Shown here: positions 35,528 to 43,981 of the stretch, in pieces | Layout of the letters: every line of letters begins with the position of its first letter | Numbering within the stretch: position 1 is the first letter of the stretch | Notes under the pieces: model-generated | What the model was told of the DNA's origin: nothing | Databases searched by the model: none | Seen by the model: only the letters and a program-made list of their open reading frames with translations | Assembly (NCBI RefSeq): GCF_041601355.1 | Contig: NZ_JBFIIH010000003.1 | Span: 1-64,000 of the forward strand | DNA from: Neptunomonas sp041601355 | GTDB lineage: Bacteria > Pseudomonadota > Gammaproteobacteria > Pseudomonadales > Balneatricaceae | DNA: 64,000 nucleotides | Direction: 5' to 3' | Translations under genes and position numbers: made by a program

Positions 35528-36172
35528 ATGAATCAGCTGAAACGACACGAGATTTTTTGCCGCTGGCGTGAAGAAAATCCACAGCCAACCACTGAACTGG
35601 AATATAGCAGCCCTTTTGAACTACTCATTGCTGTTTTGCTGTCGGCTCAATCGACCGATGTCGGCGTCAATAAAGCAACCCGCAAGCTATATCCTGTTGC
35701 CAATACGCCTGAAGCCATTTTGCAGCTCGGCATTGAAAAGCTAAAAAGCTATGTCAAAACTATTGGCTTATATAACACCAAAGCTGAAAACATCATTAAA
35801 ACCTGCCAGATTTTGATGGATCAACACGAATCTATCGTGCCTGATAACAGGGAAGCCCTGGAAGCCCTTCCCGGTGTCGGCAGGAAAACTGCCAATGTGG
35901 TGTTGAACACAGCCTTTGGCCAGCCGGCCATGGCGGTAGACACGCATATATTCAGAGTGGCTAACCGTACCCGGATAGCCCCCGGAAAAAATGTACTGGA
36001 AGTAGAGAAGAAACTCCTCAAGGTAATCCCGAAAGAGTTTTTGATCGATGCCCACCATTGGATGATTTTACATGGCCGATATGTCTGCACTGCACGTAAA
36101 CCGAAATGCGGCAGTTGTTTAATTGAAGACCTGTGTGAATTCAAAGAAAAAACGGAAATGGACTGTGAATAA
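35528..36172 (+). CDS. nth: Endonuclease III
   Basis: A 214-residue base-excision repair glycosylase/lyase for oxidised pyrimidines. The helix-hairpin-helix and catalytic Lys/Asp lie in ALPGVGRKTANVVLNTAF and MAVDTHIFRVANR. The C-terminal 4Fe-4S loop is CTARKPKCGSCLIEDLC (C-x6-C-x2-C-x5-C). Its place directly after rnf is the classic gammaproteobacterial order. Confidence 0.96.
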   Translation: MNQLKRHEIFCRWREENPQPTTELEYSSPFELLIAVLLSAQSTDVGVNKATRKLYPVANTPEAILQLGIEKLKSYVKTIGLYNTKAENIIKTCQILMDQHESIVPDNREALEALPGVGRKTANVVLNTAFGQPAMAVDTHIFRVANRTRIAPGKNVLEVEKKLLKVIPKEFLIDAHHWMILHGRYVCTARKPKCGSCLIEDLCEFKEKTEMDCE

Positions 36173-36602
36173 CTATAAAAATTGAGTACCTCAATAAATT
36201 TATAGTTACCCCCAAAATCTGTGGATAATTCTGTGGAAATCTTTTGAGTAGATACCTGCAGCGCCCGTCATTACTCACTCCATGTTAAATTGTCCGAATT
36301 TCACACAGAATAAATAATTTCATATTTTTCAAGGAGTTATGTTTTACAATAGTAAAATATTAATTTTTCTGGTTGTTTTTTATATAAATTCTATTATCGA
36401 ATTAGGGTTTGTGGATGACGCAATAAAAAGTGCCCAGATAATGTCATTATCTGGGCTTTTTTCGATGAATAAAGATTGCGCAGTGGATAAAATCATGAAA
36501 TAGCCTCATTAGCTGAAAAATTACTCACGATAAAGCGAGCTGACAGATAAAGAGAACTATCACGAGAAGGGATTCACTGGAAGGAAAGCACCCTGTTATC
36601 AA
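36173..36602. other. 430-base AT-rich region with DnaA-box-like words, small ORF and orphan terminator
   Basis: A partly imperfect AT-rich hairpin overlaps the end of nth (36171-36208: AACTATAAA..., ...TTTATAGTT). TGTGGATAA at 36220-36228 is a perfect DnaA box on the minus strand; near matches are TGTGGATGA (36410-36418) and AGTGGATAA (36482-36490). A 54-codon ORF (36339-36503) follows AAGGAG with only two bases of spacing and begins with a hydrophobic stretch, but a strong terminator lies inside it. So a small RNA or the nth 3' end is more likely than a protein. Confidence 0.6.
36432..36462 (+). terminator. Strong Rho-independent terminator without an assigned gene
   Basis: GCCCAGATAAT, GTC loop, ATTATCTGGGC, then TTTTTT. 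The 11-bp stem is perfect. The preceding AAAAAG gives a weaker signal for the minus strand, so it may also stop the nrd transcript. The nearest upstream plus-strand gene is nth, 260 bases away. Confidence 0.88.
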
Positions 36603-36869
36603 TCAGGCTTCCGGGATCTCTATTTCCAGGTGCGTTTTAGGAATACAACAACAGGTCAGAATTTCTCCGTCATCCATATCCAGCAGTGTTTCCTGAACAT
36701 ACTCTACCTCCCCATCGATGAGGCGCACTTTACAACAGCCGCAGTAACCCCCGCGACAGTTATAAGGTGCCGGGATATTCTGAACTTCCAGTGCATCCAG
36801 CAGCGTAGATTCATACTGATAATAAAATGTATGAAAGTGATTAACTTTGATTCTTGGTATAGCCATCAC
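36603..36869 (-). CDS. yfaE: 2Fe-2S ferredoxin maintaining ribonucleotide reductase (YfaE type)
   Basis: An 88-residue plant-type ferredoxin. Cluster ligands are in YNCRGGYCGCCKVRL, with the last Cys in LTCCCIPKT. YfaE-type ferredoxins reduce and repair the diferric-tyrosyl cofactor of NrdB. It is seven bases downstream of nrdB on the same strand, which secures the assignment. Confidence 0.93.
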   Translation of the reverse strand: MMAIPRIKVNHFHTFYYQYESTLLDALEVQNIPAPYNCRGGYCGCCKVRLIDGEVEYVQETLLDMDDGEILTCCCIPKTHLEIEIPEA

Positions 36870-36876
36870 TTACCCC

Positions 36877-38007
36877 TTAGAGGTCAAAATCATCAAAATC
36901 ACTATCGTCAACCTGGTTATCAATCTGCCCTACTAAATAGGAGCTGATCTCAGACTCCTGAGGCGCCACCTGAACATTGTCACTACTCAACCAGGCATTC
37001 ATCCAGGGTAAGGGGTTCTGTGTGGCAGGGAACAAATCAGCAAAGCCTAAAGCACGCATACGCACGTTGGTAATATATTCAACATAGTCGCTGAGAATTT
37101 TCGCATTCAGACCAATCATGGAGCCATCACGAAACAGGTAGGTCGACCACTCTTTTTCCTGTTGAGCGGCTTCTGCAAAGATAGCGATCGCTTCTTCCCT
37201 GCATTCGATTGCGATCTCTTTAAACTCCGGATCATCTGCCCCTGACGCCAGTATATTGAGCATATGCTGCGTACCGGTGAGATGCAGCGCTTCGTCTCGC
37301 GCAATCAGCTTAATAATCTTGGCGTTACCTTCCATAATGGCACGCTCAGCAAACGCAAATGAACAGGCAAAACTAACATAAAAACGAATAGCTTCCAGTA
37401 CATTAACCGAGACCAATGTCAGGTATAGCTTTTTCTTCAGGTTACGCATGCTGACATCATGCGTTTTTCCTGCAATCACATGCACGCCGATGCCATGCAC
37501 GGAATAGACACTGGTCAGCTCGATTAGCTCGTCATACAGACGCGTTACCGCTTCCGCACGTTTTACTATCTCTTCATTAGTGACGATCGCATCAAACACC
37601 TCTGAAGGCTCGGTAATGATATTACGAATAATATGCGTATAAGAGCGGCTATGAATGGTTTCACTGAATGCCCAGGTTTCAAACCAGGTTTCCAGCTCAG
37701 GCAATGAAACGATAGGTAAAAAAGCGACATTCGGAGATCGACCCTGCACAGAATCCAGCAATGTCTGATATTTAAGATTACTCAGAAAAATATGCTGCTC
37801 ATGATCAGGCATATTCATGAAGTCTTTACGGTCAGTTGATAGATCAACCTCTTCCGGACGCCAGAAAAAAGACAGCTGCTTCTCAATGAGCTTCTCGAAA
37901 ATCGGATATTTCTGTTTATCGTAACGCGCCACATTGACGCTGCGACCAAAAAACATAGGCTCAAGCGTAGCATCATGCCCGCTGGTGTTAAAAGTAGAGT
38001 AAGACAT
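36877..38007 (-). CDS. nrdB: Class Ia ribonucleotide reductase small subunit
   Basis: A 376-residue R2 protein. Iron ligands and the radical Tyr lie in FSETIHSRSYTHIIRN; further ligands are EAIRFYVSF and ARDEALHLTGTQH. It generates the tyrosyl radical passed to NrdA. The acidic C-terminal tail (DSDFDDFDL) binds the large subunit. It follows nrdA by 85 bases in the same operon. Confidence 0.97.
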   Translation of the reverse strand: MSYSTFNTSGHDATLEPMFFGRSVNVARYDKQKYPIFEKLIEKQLSFFWRPEEVDLSTDRKDFMNMPDHEQHIFLSNLKYQTLLDSVQGRSPNVAFLPIVSLPELETWFETWAFSETIHSRSYTHIIRNIITEPSEVFDAIVTNEEIVKRAEAVTRLYDELIELTSVYSVHGIGVHVIAGKTHDVSMRNLKKKLYLTLVSVNVLEAIRFYVSFACSFAFAERAIMEGNAKIIKLIARDEALHLTGTQHMLNILASGADDPEFKEIAIECREEAIAIFAEAAQQEKEWSTYLFRDGSMIGLNAKILSDYVEYITNVRMRALGFADLFPATQNPLPWMNAWLSSDNVQVAPQESEISSYLVGQIDNQVDDSDFDDFDL

Positions 38008-38092
38008 TGATAAGTAATCTGCTAATTCATTGACTGGAGGTTAAGCAGATATCACGCCTTATCAGCGGATATCTGCCACTCAGAATTTAAAC

Positions 38093-40357
38093 CTATAGCT
38101 TGCAGGCACCGCCTTCACAACCATCGTCGTCTTGCTGATCTTTGGCACCGTCACGGGTATTATGATAATAAAGTGTTTTTACGCCGTACTTATAAGCTGT
38201 CAGCAGATCCTTTAATAATTGCTTCATCGGCACTTTATCGCCCGGGTACTTACTCGGATCATAATTAGTGTTAGCCGATATCGACTGATCCACAAACTTC
38301 TGCATGATTCCGACCAACTGCAGATACCCCTCGTTGTTTGGAATATTCCAAAGCAGTTCATAACTGTCTTTTAATGCAACATAATCAGGTACAACCTGTT
38401 TCATGATGCCATCTTTACTGGCCTTAACGGATACATAACCGCGCGGTGGTTCGATACCATTGGTTGAATTAGTAATTTGTGATGAGGTTTCACAAGGCAT
38501 CAACGCCGTTAATGTACTGTTGCGCAGACCAAACTCCCGAATATCTTCACGCAGCGTTTCCCAGAAATAATGCAATGGCTCCTCGCAGAACGCATCAATT
38601 TCACGCTTATAAGTATCAATCGGAAGAATACCTTTAGCGTACGTTGTTTCCTTAAATTTCAGACACGGGCCGAGTTCTTTTGCCAGTTGGTTAGACGCTT
38701 TCAGCATATAGTACTGAATCGCTTCAAACGTACGGTGCACCAGCCCATTGGCAGAACCATCTGAGTAACGCGTACCATTTTTTGCCAGATAATAGGCAAA
38801 ATTTGTCACCCCTACGCCTAAGGTGCGACGATTATCTGTCGCATTTTGTGCCGCCAGAATTGGATAATCCTGATAATCCAACAAGCTGTCCAAAGCTCTG
38901 ACAATCAGGTCGGATAGTTCTTCCAGCTCATCAAGATTACTCAGTGCACCCAGGTTAAATGCAGATAAAGTACAGAGTGCGATCTCACCTTCTGGATCAT
39001 TAATGTCGTTCATCGCTTTAGTAGGCAGCGCAATTTCCAAACATAAATTTGACTGTTTCACAGGCGCGACAGCAGGGTCAAACGGGCTATGCGTATTACA
39101 GTGATCAACGTTCTGAATATAGATACGGCCAGTAGAGGCACGCTCGGAAGCCAGCAAACCAAACAGCTCAACCGCTTTAACCGTACGTTTACGGATAGAA
39201 TCGTCAGCTTCATACATTTGATAAAGACGCTCAAACTCATTCTGATCTGCAAAGAAAGCATCATACAGACCAGGGACTTCATGCGGGCTGAACAGGGTGA
39301 TATTTCCGCCCTTAATCAAACGCTGATACATGAGTTTGTTCAATTGCACACCATAGTCGAGGTGGCGAACACGGTTCTCTTCAACGCCGCGGTTGTTCTT
39401 CAGCACCAGTAACGACTCAACCTCAAGATGCCACAGTGGGTAAAACAGCGTTGCAGCACCACCACGTACACCACCCTGAGAGCATGATTTAACGGCTGTC
39501 TGAAAGTGCTTATAAAAAGGAATACACCCCGTATGAAAAGCTTCGCCATTGCGGATTGGGCTGCCTATCGCACGAATACGCCCGGCATTGATACCAATAC
39601 CCGCACGCTGCGATACATATTTAACAATAGAACTTGCTGTCGCGTTAATAGAGTCAAGGCTATCGCCGCACTCTATTAATACGCAGGAGCTGAACTGACG
39701 TGTAGGCGTTCGTACGCCCGCCATGATAGGCGTGGGCAAAGACAGCTTGAACAGCGAAGTCGCATCATAAAAACGTTTAACGTAACCTAAACGCGTTTCT
39801 TTCGGGTAAGAAGCAAACAAACAAGCAGCCACCAGCATATAAAGAATCTGTGGGCTTTCATAAATTTCGCCGGATACACGATTCTGAACCAGATACTTTC
39901 CTTCCAGTTGCTTAACCGCTGCATAACTGAAATTCATATCGCGGCTATGATCGAGATGCTCATTAAGCTGATTAAAATCCTCACGGCTGTAATCTTCTAT
40001 CAGATGCTTATCATACCGGCCCATCTCGACCATACTGGCAACATGATCAAACAGATGCGGTGCATCAAAGCTATCAAAAGCACGCTTACGCAGGTGAAAA
40101 ATCGCCAGGCGGGCTGCTAAATATTGATAATCCGGCGCTGTTTCAGAGATCAGGTCAGCCGCAGATTTAATCAATGTCTCATGAATATCAGAAGTTTTGA
40201 TGCCATCGTAAAACTGGATATGTGCCTTTAACTCTACTTCAGAAGGAGACACCTGATCCAGGCCATTTGCTGCCCAGATAACAACCCGATGAATTTTTTC
40301 CAGATCAATTTTTTCACGACGTCCGTCACGCTTAGTGACCATCAAATCTTTCTGCAT
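38093..40357 (-). CDS. nrdA: Class Ia ribonucleotide reductase large subunit
   Basis: The ATG at 40355-40357 (MQKDLMVTKRDGRRE) gives 754 residues, like E. coli NrdA; upstream residues are unlikely. The ATP-cone is N-terminal (VTKRDGRREKIDLEKIHRVV). Active-site parts are SSCVLIECGDS, the thiyl-radical loop NLCLEIALPT, the radical-transfer region and the C-terminal redox pair CEGGACKL. It reduces ribonucleoside diphosphates. Two NrdR-type boxes stand upstream. Confidence 0.97.
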   Translation of the reverse strand: MQKDLMVTKRDGRREKIDLEKIHRVVIWAANGLDQVSPSEVELKAHIQFYDGIKTSDIHETLIKSAADLISETAPDYQYLAARLAIFHLRKRAFDSFDAPHLFDHVASMVEMGRYDKHLIEDYSREDFNQLNEHLDHSRDMNFSYAAVKQLEGKYLVQNRVSGEIYESPQILYMLVAACLFASYPKETRLGYVKRFYDATSLFKLSLPTPIMAGVRTPTRQFSSCVLIECGDSLDSINATASSIVKYVSQRAGIGINAGRIRAIGSPIRNGEAFHTGCIPFYKHFQTAVKSCSQGGVRGGAATLFYPLWHLEVESLLVLKNNRGVEENRVRHLDYGVQLNKLMYQRLIKGGNITLFSPHEVPGLYDAFFADQNEFERLYQMYEADDSIRKRTVKAVELFGLLASERASTGRIYIQNVDHCNTHSPFDPAVAPVKQSNLCLEIALPTKAMNDINDPEGEIALCTLSAFNLGALSNLDELEELSDLIVRALDSLLDYQDYPILAAQNATDNRRTLGVGVTNFAYYLAKNGTRYSDGSANGLVHRTFEAIQYYMLKASNQLAKELGPCLKFKETTYAKGILPIDTYKREIDAFCEEPLHYFWETLREDIREFGLRNSTLTALMPCETSSQITNSTNGIEPPRGYVSVKASKDGIMKQVVPDYVALKDSYELLWNIPNNEGYLQLVGIMQKFVDQSISANTNYDPSKYPGDKVPMKQLLKDLLTAYKYGVKTLYYHNTRDGAKDQQDDDGCEGGACKL

Positions 40358-40449
40358 AATAAGACTCTTTCGTTCCGCCAAATATAATAATTATAAAAAA
40401 CATGTTGCTTTTTTTCGCAATGCTCACTAGTGCCATCGTCGCAAAAAAC

Positions 40450-40496
40450 ACACAACATCTTGTACGCCGCTGGTTATCCGGCACTAAATATAGCTA
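40450..40496 (-). promoter_or_regulatory. Paired NrdR boxes upstream of nrdA
   Basis: ACACAACATCTTGTAC (40450-40465) and GCACTAAATATAGCTA (40481-40496) each match most of the NrdR consensus acaCwAtATaTwGtgt. Their starts are exactly 31 bases apart, the three-turn spacing known for paired NrdR sites. They lie about 95-140 bases before the nrdA ATG, in promoter range. Confidence 0.77.
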
Positions 40497-40904
40497 TATT
40501 CGGCTTTATTTCAAGCTTATTTCAGTCTTGATTTTCATCATCTGTTGTGCCGAACCGAGGCTGATTGACGCAAACACAGCGCCCATGCGGCGGCCACTAA
40601 AATCAAGCAAATTAAAAAGAATTTTTAGATAATTTTTGAATATCTATGCATCATTTATCACGCAGAAAAACTTACTGAAAATGTACTTTAATGATTTACA
40701 AATGCAGCAGAATGCGGTTGTTATTTTGGCTAATTAAGGCACGACTGGCAGGGTGATCAAGAAAGCATACCATGAGTAAAGTTAACACTGCTTTGCTTCC
40801 TTAATAAGCCCTTAAGCTAACTTACAAATCAACGGGGTGCGCCTGTTCAAATACCGAACAAAACACTCATGTTAAAAAACATGCGAATAAGTGCCGTTCA
40901 GGCA

Positions 40905-40933
40905 TTTACAATCAGAAAATTTAAGTCTATTAT
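40905..40933 (+). promoter_or_regulatory. Sigma-70 promoter of tRNA-Tyr
   Basis: TTTACA (40905-40910), 17-base spacer, TATTAT (40928-40933), then a GC-rich discriminator CTGCGCCC typical of stable-RNA, stringently controlled promoters. The tRNA begins 13 bases after the -10. Confidence 0.83.
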
Positions 40934-40945
40934 CTGCGCCCTTCT

Positions 40946-41029
40946 GGTGAGGTTCCCGAGTGGCTAAAGGGATCAGACTGTAAATCTGACGCGCGAGCTT
41001 CGGTGGTTCGAATCCACCCCTCACCACCA
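40946..41029 (+). tRNA. tRNA-Tyr (GTA anticodon)
   Basis: The acceptor arm GGTGAGG (40946-40952) pairs with CCTCACC (41019-41025), followed by discriminator A and encoded CCA (41027-41029). The anticodon stem CAGA/TCTG encloses CTGTAAA with GTA at 40980-40982. There is a long variable arm, as expected for a type II tyrosine tRNA, and a T-loop GTTCGAATC. No second tRNA follows. Confidence 0.97.
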
Positions 41030-41525
41030 GTTTTTAATTGCCTTTCATTTACAAACAACTGTTTTATCCAACCCCCTTATAGACCCCACGCACAATTCTG
41101 TTAACGCTTATGCCCTGCTTAAAACATGATTTCACTAACGCTGCAGCACTGATTTTCATCCTTTTGAAAATACCTGTTAAATATCCAGCCTACTGACTTT
41201 TAGCGCCAGGCACCCAAGCCAGCGGACCGGGAACAATTAAACCCGAACGAACTGAAACAACATATCCGCAGCCACTGCATCATAGCAAACCCGGGAAACC
41301 ACCAACGCCCCGTTGATATGATTGTCGCAGCCTTGCCTATGCTCATTTCAAAAAGCGACAAACCAGCCTCCAGCCCAGGCATTTAACTTTTAATATTACT
41401 CTTAGTGTTACTCTGATCATCAGACAAACCCGCCCATAAATCTATTTCTTACACCTATACCTTTCACGTATATCTTTGATGTATAATATCGCGCCATATT
41501 CTCAAACATATTCGGTTTTTCTACT
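41030..41525. other. 500-base gap after tRNA-Tyr, possible gene remnant
   Basis: No complete gene. One plus-strand frame (41204-41386) runs 60 codons after a stop with a protein-like stretch (NELKQHIRSHCIIANPGNH, then QRPVDMIVAALPMLISK) but no suitable start. It may be a decayed gene fragment next to a tRNA, a common insertion site, or chance. Confidence 0.4.
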
Positions 41526-41732
41526 ATGCGACTAGCTGATATTGAAGGCCTGATGCTGAACATCGGGATTATTGTTTTCTCCTGTTTCATTTTTTTCATC
41601 ATCTATGATCTTGCAAAACGTTCTAATGCCGGCAAATTCGGAACTCTTGTGCTATTTTTTGCTTTAGGGTTAGGATTAGCAGCCTTTATCATCAAGACCG
41701 TTGCCGTCGAGATGATAGGAGGTCACGTTTAG
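41526..41732 (+). CDS. Small membrane protein (DUF2788)
   Basis: A 68-residue protein with two hydrophobic helices (LNIGIIVFSCFIFFIIYDL and TLVLFFALGLGLAAFIIKTV) joined by a basic loop AKRSNAGKFG. Matches DUF2788 in size and start (MRLADIEGLMLNIG). Inner membrane, function unknown. It precedes the LemA gene by 60 bases. Confidence 0.82.
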   Translation: MRLADIEGLMLNIGIIVFSCFIFFIIYDLAKRSNAGKFGTLVLFFALGLGLAAFIIKTVAVEMIGGHV

Positions 41733-41792
41733 CGTGCTGATCAACAACTGACTCGCTTTCTTTTTGTGTTTAGTTGTTAAAGGATCATTAAA

Positions 41793-42371
41793 ATGGAACC
41801 AGGTACTCTGATTTTTATTGGCGTTATCGCGATCATCACCTTCTATGCTATCTCGCTGTATAACAACCTGGTGCGCCTGAAACACAATGTATCTCAAGCC
41901 TGGTCTAATATTGATGTATTACTAAAGCAACGTCATGACGAGCTGCCAAAGTTGGTCGATACCTGTCGTGAATATATGCAATATGAGCAGGAGACGCTAA
42001 CCCGTGTCATTGAAGCTCGCTCACAGGTCGCGACCGCGCGAGAAAAACAAGACATCAATGGACTAGGCCAAGCTGAAACTCAACTGCGAATTGGCCTTGG
42101 AAGCCTGTTTGCGCTTGCTGAAGATTACCCTGAACTCAAGGCAAACGACTCATTTCAACACCTGCAGAGCCGCATTACCGGCCTTGAGAACTCAATTGCA
42201 GACCGTCGTGAGTTTTATAACGAATCCGTCAATATTTACAATGTCCGTATTGAACAATTTCCTGACCTGATCATCGCGCGGCAGCTAAATTTCAGCTCCC
42301 GGGCATTACTCGTTTTCAAAGATACCGAACTTACGGATGTCAATATCGGCCAGCTTTTCAAAAGCCATTGA
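41793..42371 (+). CDS. LemA family membrane-anchored protein
   Basis: A 192-residue LemA protein: one N-terminal membrane helix (LIFIGVIAIITFYAISLYN), then the family signature VSQAWSNIDVLLKQRHDELPKL and a long helical bundle (YNESVNIYNVRIEQFPDLI). LemA proteins are widespread, membrane-tethered and of unclear function. Here it is paired, 12 bases apart, with a GIDE-domain protein, a frequent neighbour. Confidence 0.92.
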   Translation: MEPGTLIFIGVIAIITFYAISLYNNLVRLKHNVSQAWSNIDVLLKQRHDELPKLVDTCREYMQYEQETLTRVIEARSQVATAREKQDINGLGQAETQLRIGLGSLFALAEDYPELKANDSFQHLQSRITGLENSIADRREFYNESVNIYNVRIEQFPDLIIARQLNFSSRALLVFKDTELTDVNIGQLFKSH

Positions 42372-42383
42372 TCTGAACGTCTG

Positions 42384-43316
42384 ATGATCAGCGAGTCAGC
42401 CATTGGCATCATGATTACCTTAGCAGCGACAGCCTTTACGCTGTGGAAAGGCTTTGCCTACCTAAAGCATTACCGCTTGATAACAGGTACGCCCACCTCT
42501 CGTATTCGTTCAGCCCATCAAGGCTATGTTGAAATTACCGGCCATATTATTGAAGGCGAATACGGCCCTTTAATAGCCCCTTTATCGGGTCGGGAATGTG
42601 TATGGTATCGGTATTCAGTTTCCCACCTGCAAAGCAGCGGAAAAACCAAGCACTGGAGAACAGAGCGCAGCGGTGAATCTGATACCTGGTTTCAGGTGAA
42701 TGATGGTACTGCGACCGGGTTGATAGACCCTGCTGGCGCCACCGTGAGAACTATCAACACTCGCACCTGGTATGGTGACACGCCCAACCCAAACAAGCAC
42801 GCGGCGCACCACCCGAATAAGCCAACAATGCATCAATCAGGATTCGACCTGAACAAGCGGCTGTTTACAGAGCTGAGCGGTTCACGCTATCGCTATCAAG
42901 AAACCTTGCTGTTTACTCATGAACAGATATACGCATTAGGACAATTCCAAAGTGTTGGCGGGGGAAGGCACCTGACACCATTGCAACAACTCTCGGGAGA
43001 AGTTATCCGCGAATGGAAACAGTCTTATAATGACCTGTTGCAGCGTTTTGACAGAAATAACGACAAAAAACTCGATATGCCGGAGTGGAGCGACGTTCAG
43101 GAGGCCGCACAAAAAGAAGCCGTAAAACGCCGAACGGACATGGCATCAGCTCCTACTATGCATGTCCTTTGCTGCCCGACCGATAACAACAACCCCTTTT
43201 TGATATCAACTTTTGACGAAGAGAAACTCGCCATTCGATATGGCTGGTACGCCCTTGCAGCATTACTTGCACTCATCGGGGAAGGCACCCTGTTGCATCA
43301 CTTCTTAATGAGTTAG
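42384..43316 (+). CDS. GIDE-domain membrane protein with EF-hand-like loop
   Basis: A 310-residue protein with membrane helices at both ends. Between them is a GIDE-type domain (GYVEITGHIIEGEYGPLIAPLSGRECVWYRYSV, split here by position) related to the domain of mitochondrial E3 ligase MUL1 but with no RING. Near residue 220-232 the loop DRNNDKKLDMPEW fits an EF-hand (D, N, D, K, D, E at positions 1, 3, 5, 7, 9, 12), so calcium binding is possible. It is the partner of LemA. Function unknown. Confidence 0.8.
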   Translation: MISESAIGIMITLAATAFTLWKGFAYLKHYRLITGTPTSRIRSAHQGYVEITGHIIEGEYGPLIAPLSGRECVWYRYSVSHLQSSGKTKHWRTERSGESDTWFQVNDGTATGLIDPAGATVRTINTRTWYGDTPNPNKHAAHHPNKPTMHQSGFDLNKRLFTELSGSRYRYQETLLFTHEQIYALGQFQSVGGGRHLTPLQQLSGEVIREWKQSYNDLLQRFDRNNDKKLDMPEWSDVQEAAQKEAVKRRTDMASAPTMHVLCCPTDNNNPFLISTFDEEKLAIRYGWYALAALLALIGEGTLLHHFLMS

Positions 43317-43387
43317 CCGCGTTTAATGGTATTGCTGCCCCATAATTATAACGATAATTTAATAGCCGTTTTAAGGAAAAGAGTCTA

Positions 43388-43903
43388 CTAACGCGATCGA
43401 CCTGCCAGTTTTTCAGCACTGACATGCGCCAGCTCCGGCTTTTGAAGATCTAACTGAAATGCGTTACCAAAACCCGCAATATAGCGAGCGCTAACAGCCG
43501 AGAGTTTGAACAACAAAAAGTCAGGCAAGCTTCTCAACAAGCCAACCGTTCCTCCTAACGACGCCTCCATACTATCAAGGACTGTGACGTTAGCCACCTG
43601 ATCAAGCATTTCAACGTCAGCTTCAACAATCAAGCGCTCACGGGCAAAGAGATTCTGGCTCAGCGCTTCATCACGAATAATCATCAGACTTGCTTTAGGT
43701 GTTTGCTGTAAATACGCCGTATGGCTGGCTAGCTGGCTGACATAAATAAAAAAATGTTCACACTGTCGCACAAAAGGGGCATAGCTAATATGCGGTATTC
43801 CCTGTGAATCAACCGTTGCTAACTGCAGTGTTTTGCTGGTATTCAGCAAAGTCATACAGTCCTTAAGGCGTTTTGTTTCTTCATCATTCATCTGAAAACT
43901 CAT
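43388..43903 (-). CDS. HugZ-like pyridoxamine-phosphate-oxidase-fold protein
   Basis: The ATG at 43901-43903 (MSFQMNDEETK) gives 171 residues; a TTG two codons earlier is less likely. It has the split-barrel flavin-binding fold: KTLQLATVDSQGIPHISYAPF, FFIYVSQLASHTAYLQ, KASLMIIRDE and later ARERLIVEADV. HugZ members take part in haem use in some bacteria; others bind FMN. No haem genes are beside it, so the specific role is open. Confidence 0.83.
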   Translation of the reverse strand: MSFQMNDEETKRLKDCMTLLNTSKTLQLATVDSQGIPHISYAPFVRQCEHFFIYVSQLASHTAYLQQTPKASLMIIRDEALSQNLFARERLIVEADVEMLDQVANVTVLDSMEASLGGTVGLLRSLPDFLLFKLSAVSARYIAGFGNAFQLDLQKPELAHVSAEKLAGRSR

Positions 43904-43981
43904 TTTCAAGTATCACTTGCACCATTTTATCAAGCCTTCACGTATAATGCTGGCTTTACAGCTGTTATCAGGTTAGAGATC

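Larger units (their letters stand above)
40358..40945. other. Long control region between nrdA and tRNA-Tyr
   Basis: 590 bases with no credible gene; a 76-codon plus-strand ORF at 40402 is low-complexity and overlaps the nrd promoter. It holds the NrdR boxes, a small hairpin CATGTT-AAAA-AACATG (40868-40883) and the tRNA promoter. Confidence 0.7.

Noticed and set aside
40402..40632. 76-codon ORF upstream of nrdA
   Set aside because: It spans the NrdR boxes and promoter and shows no family resemblance.
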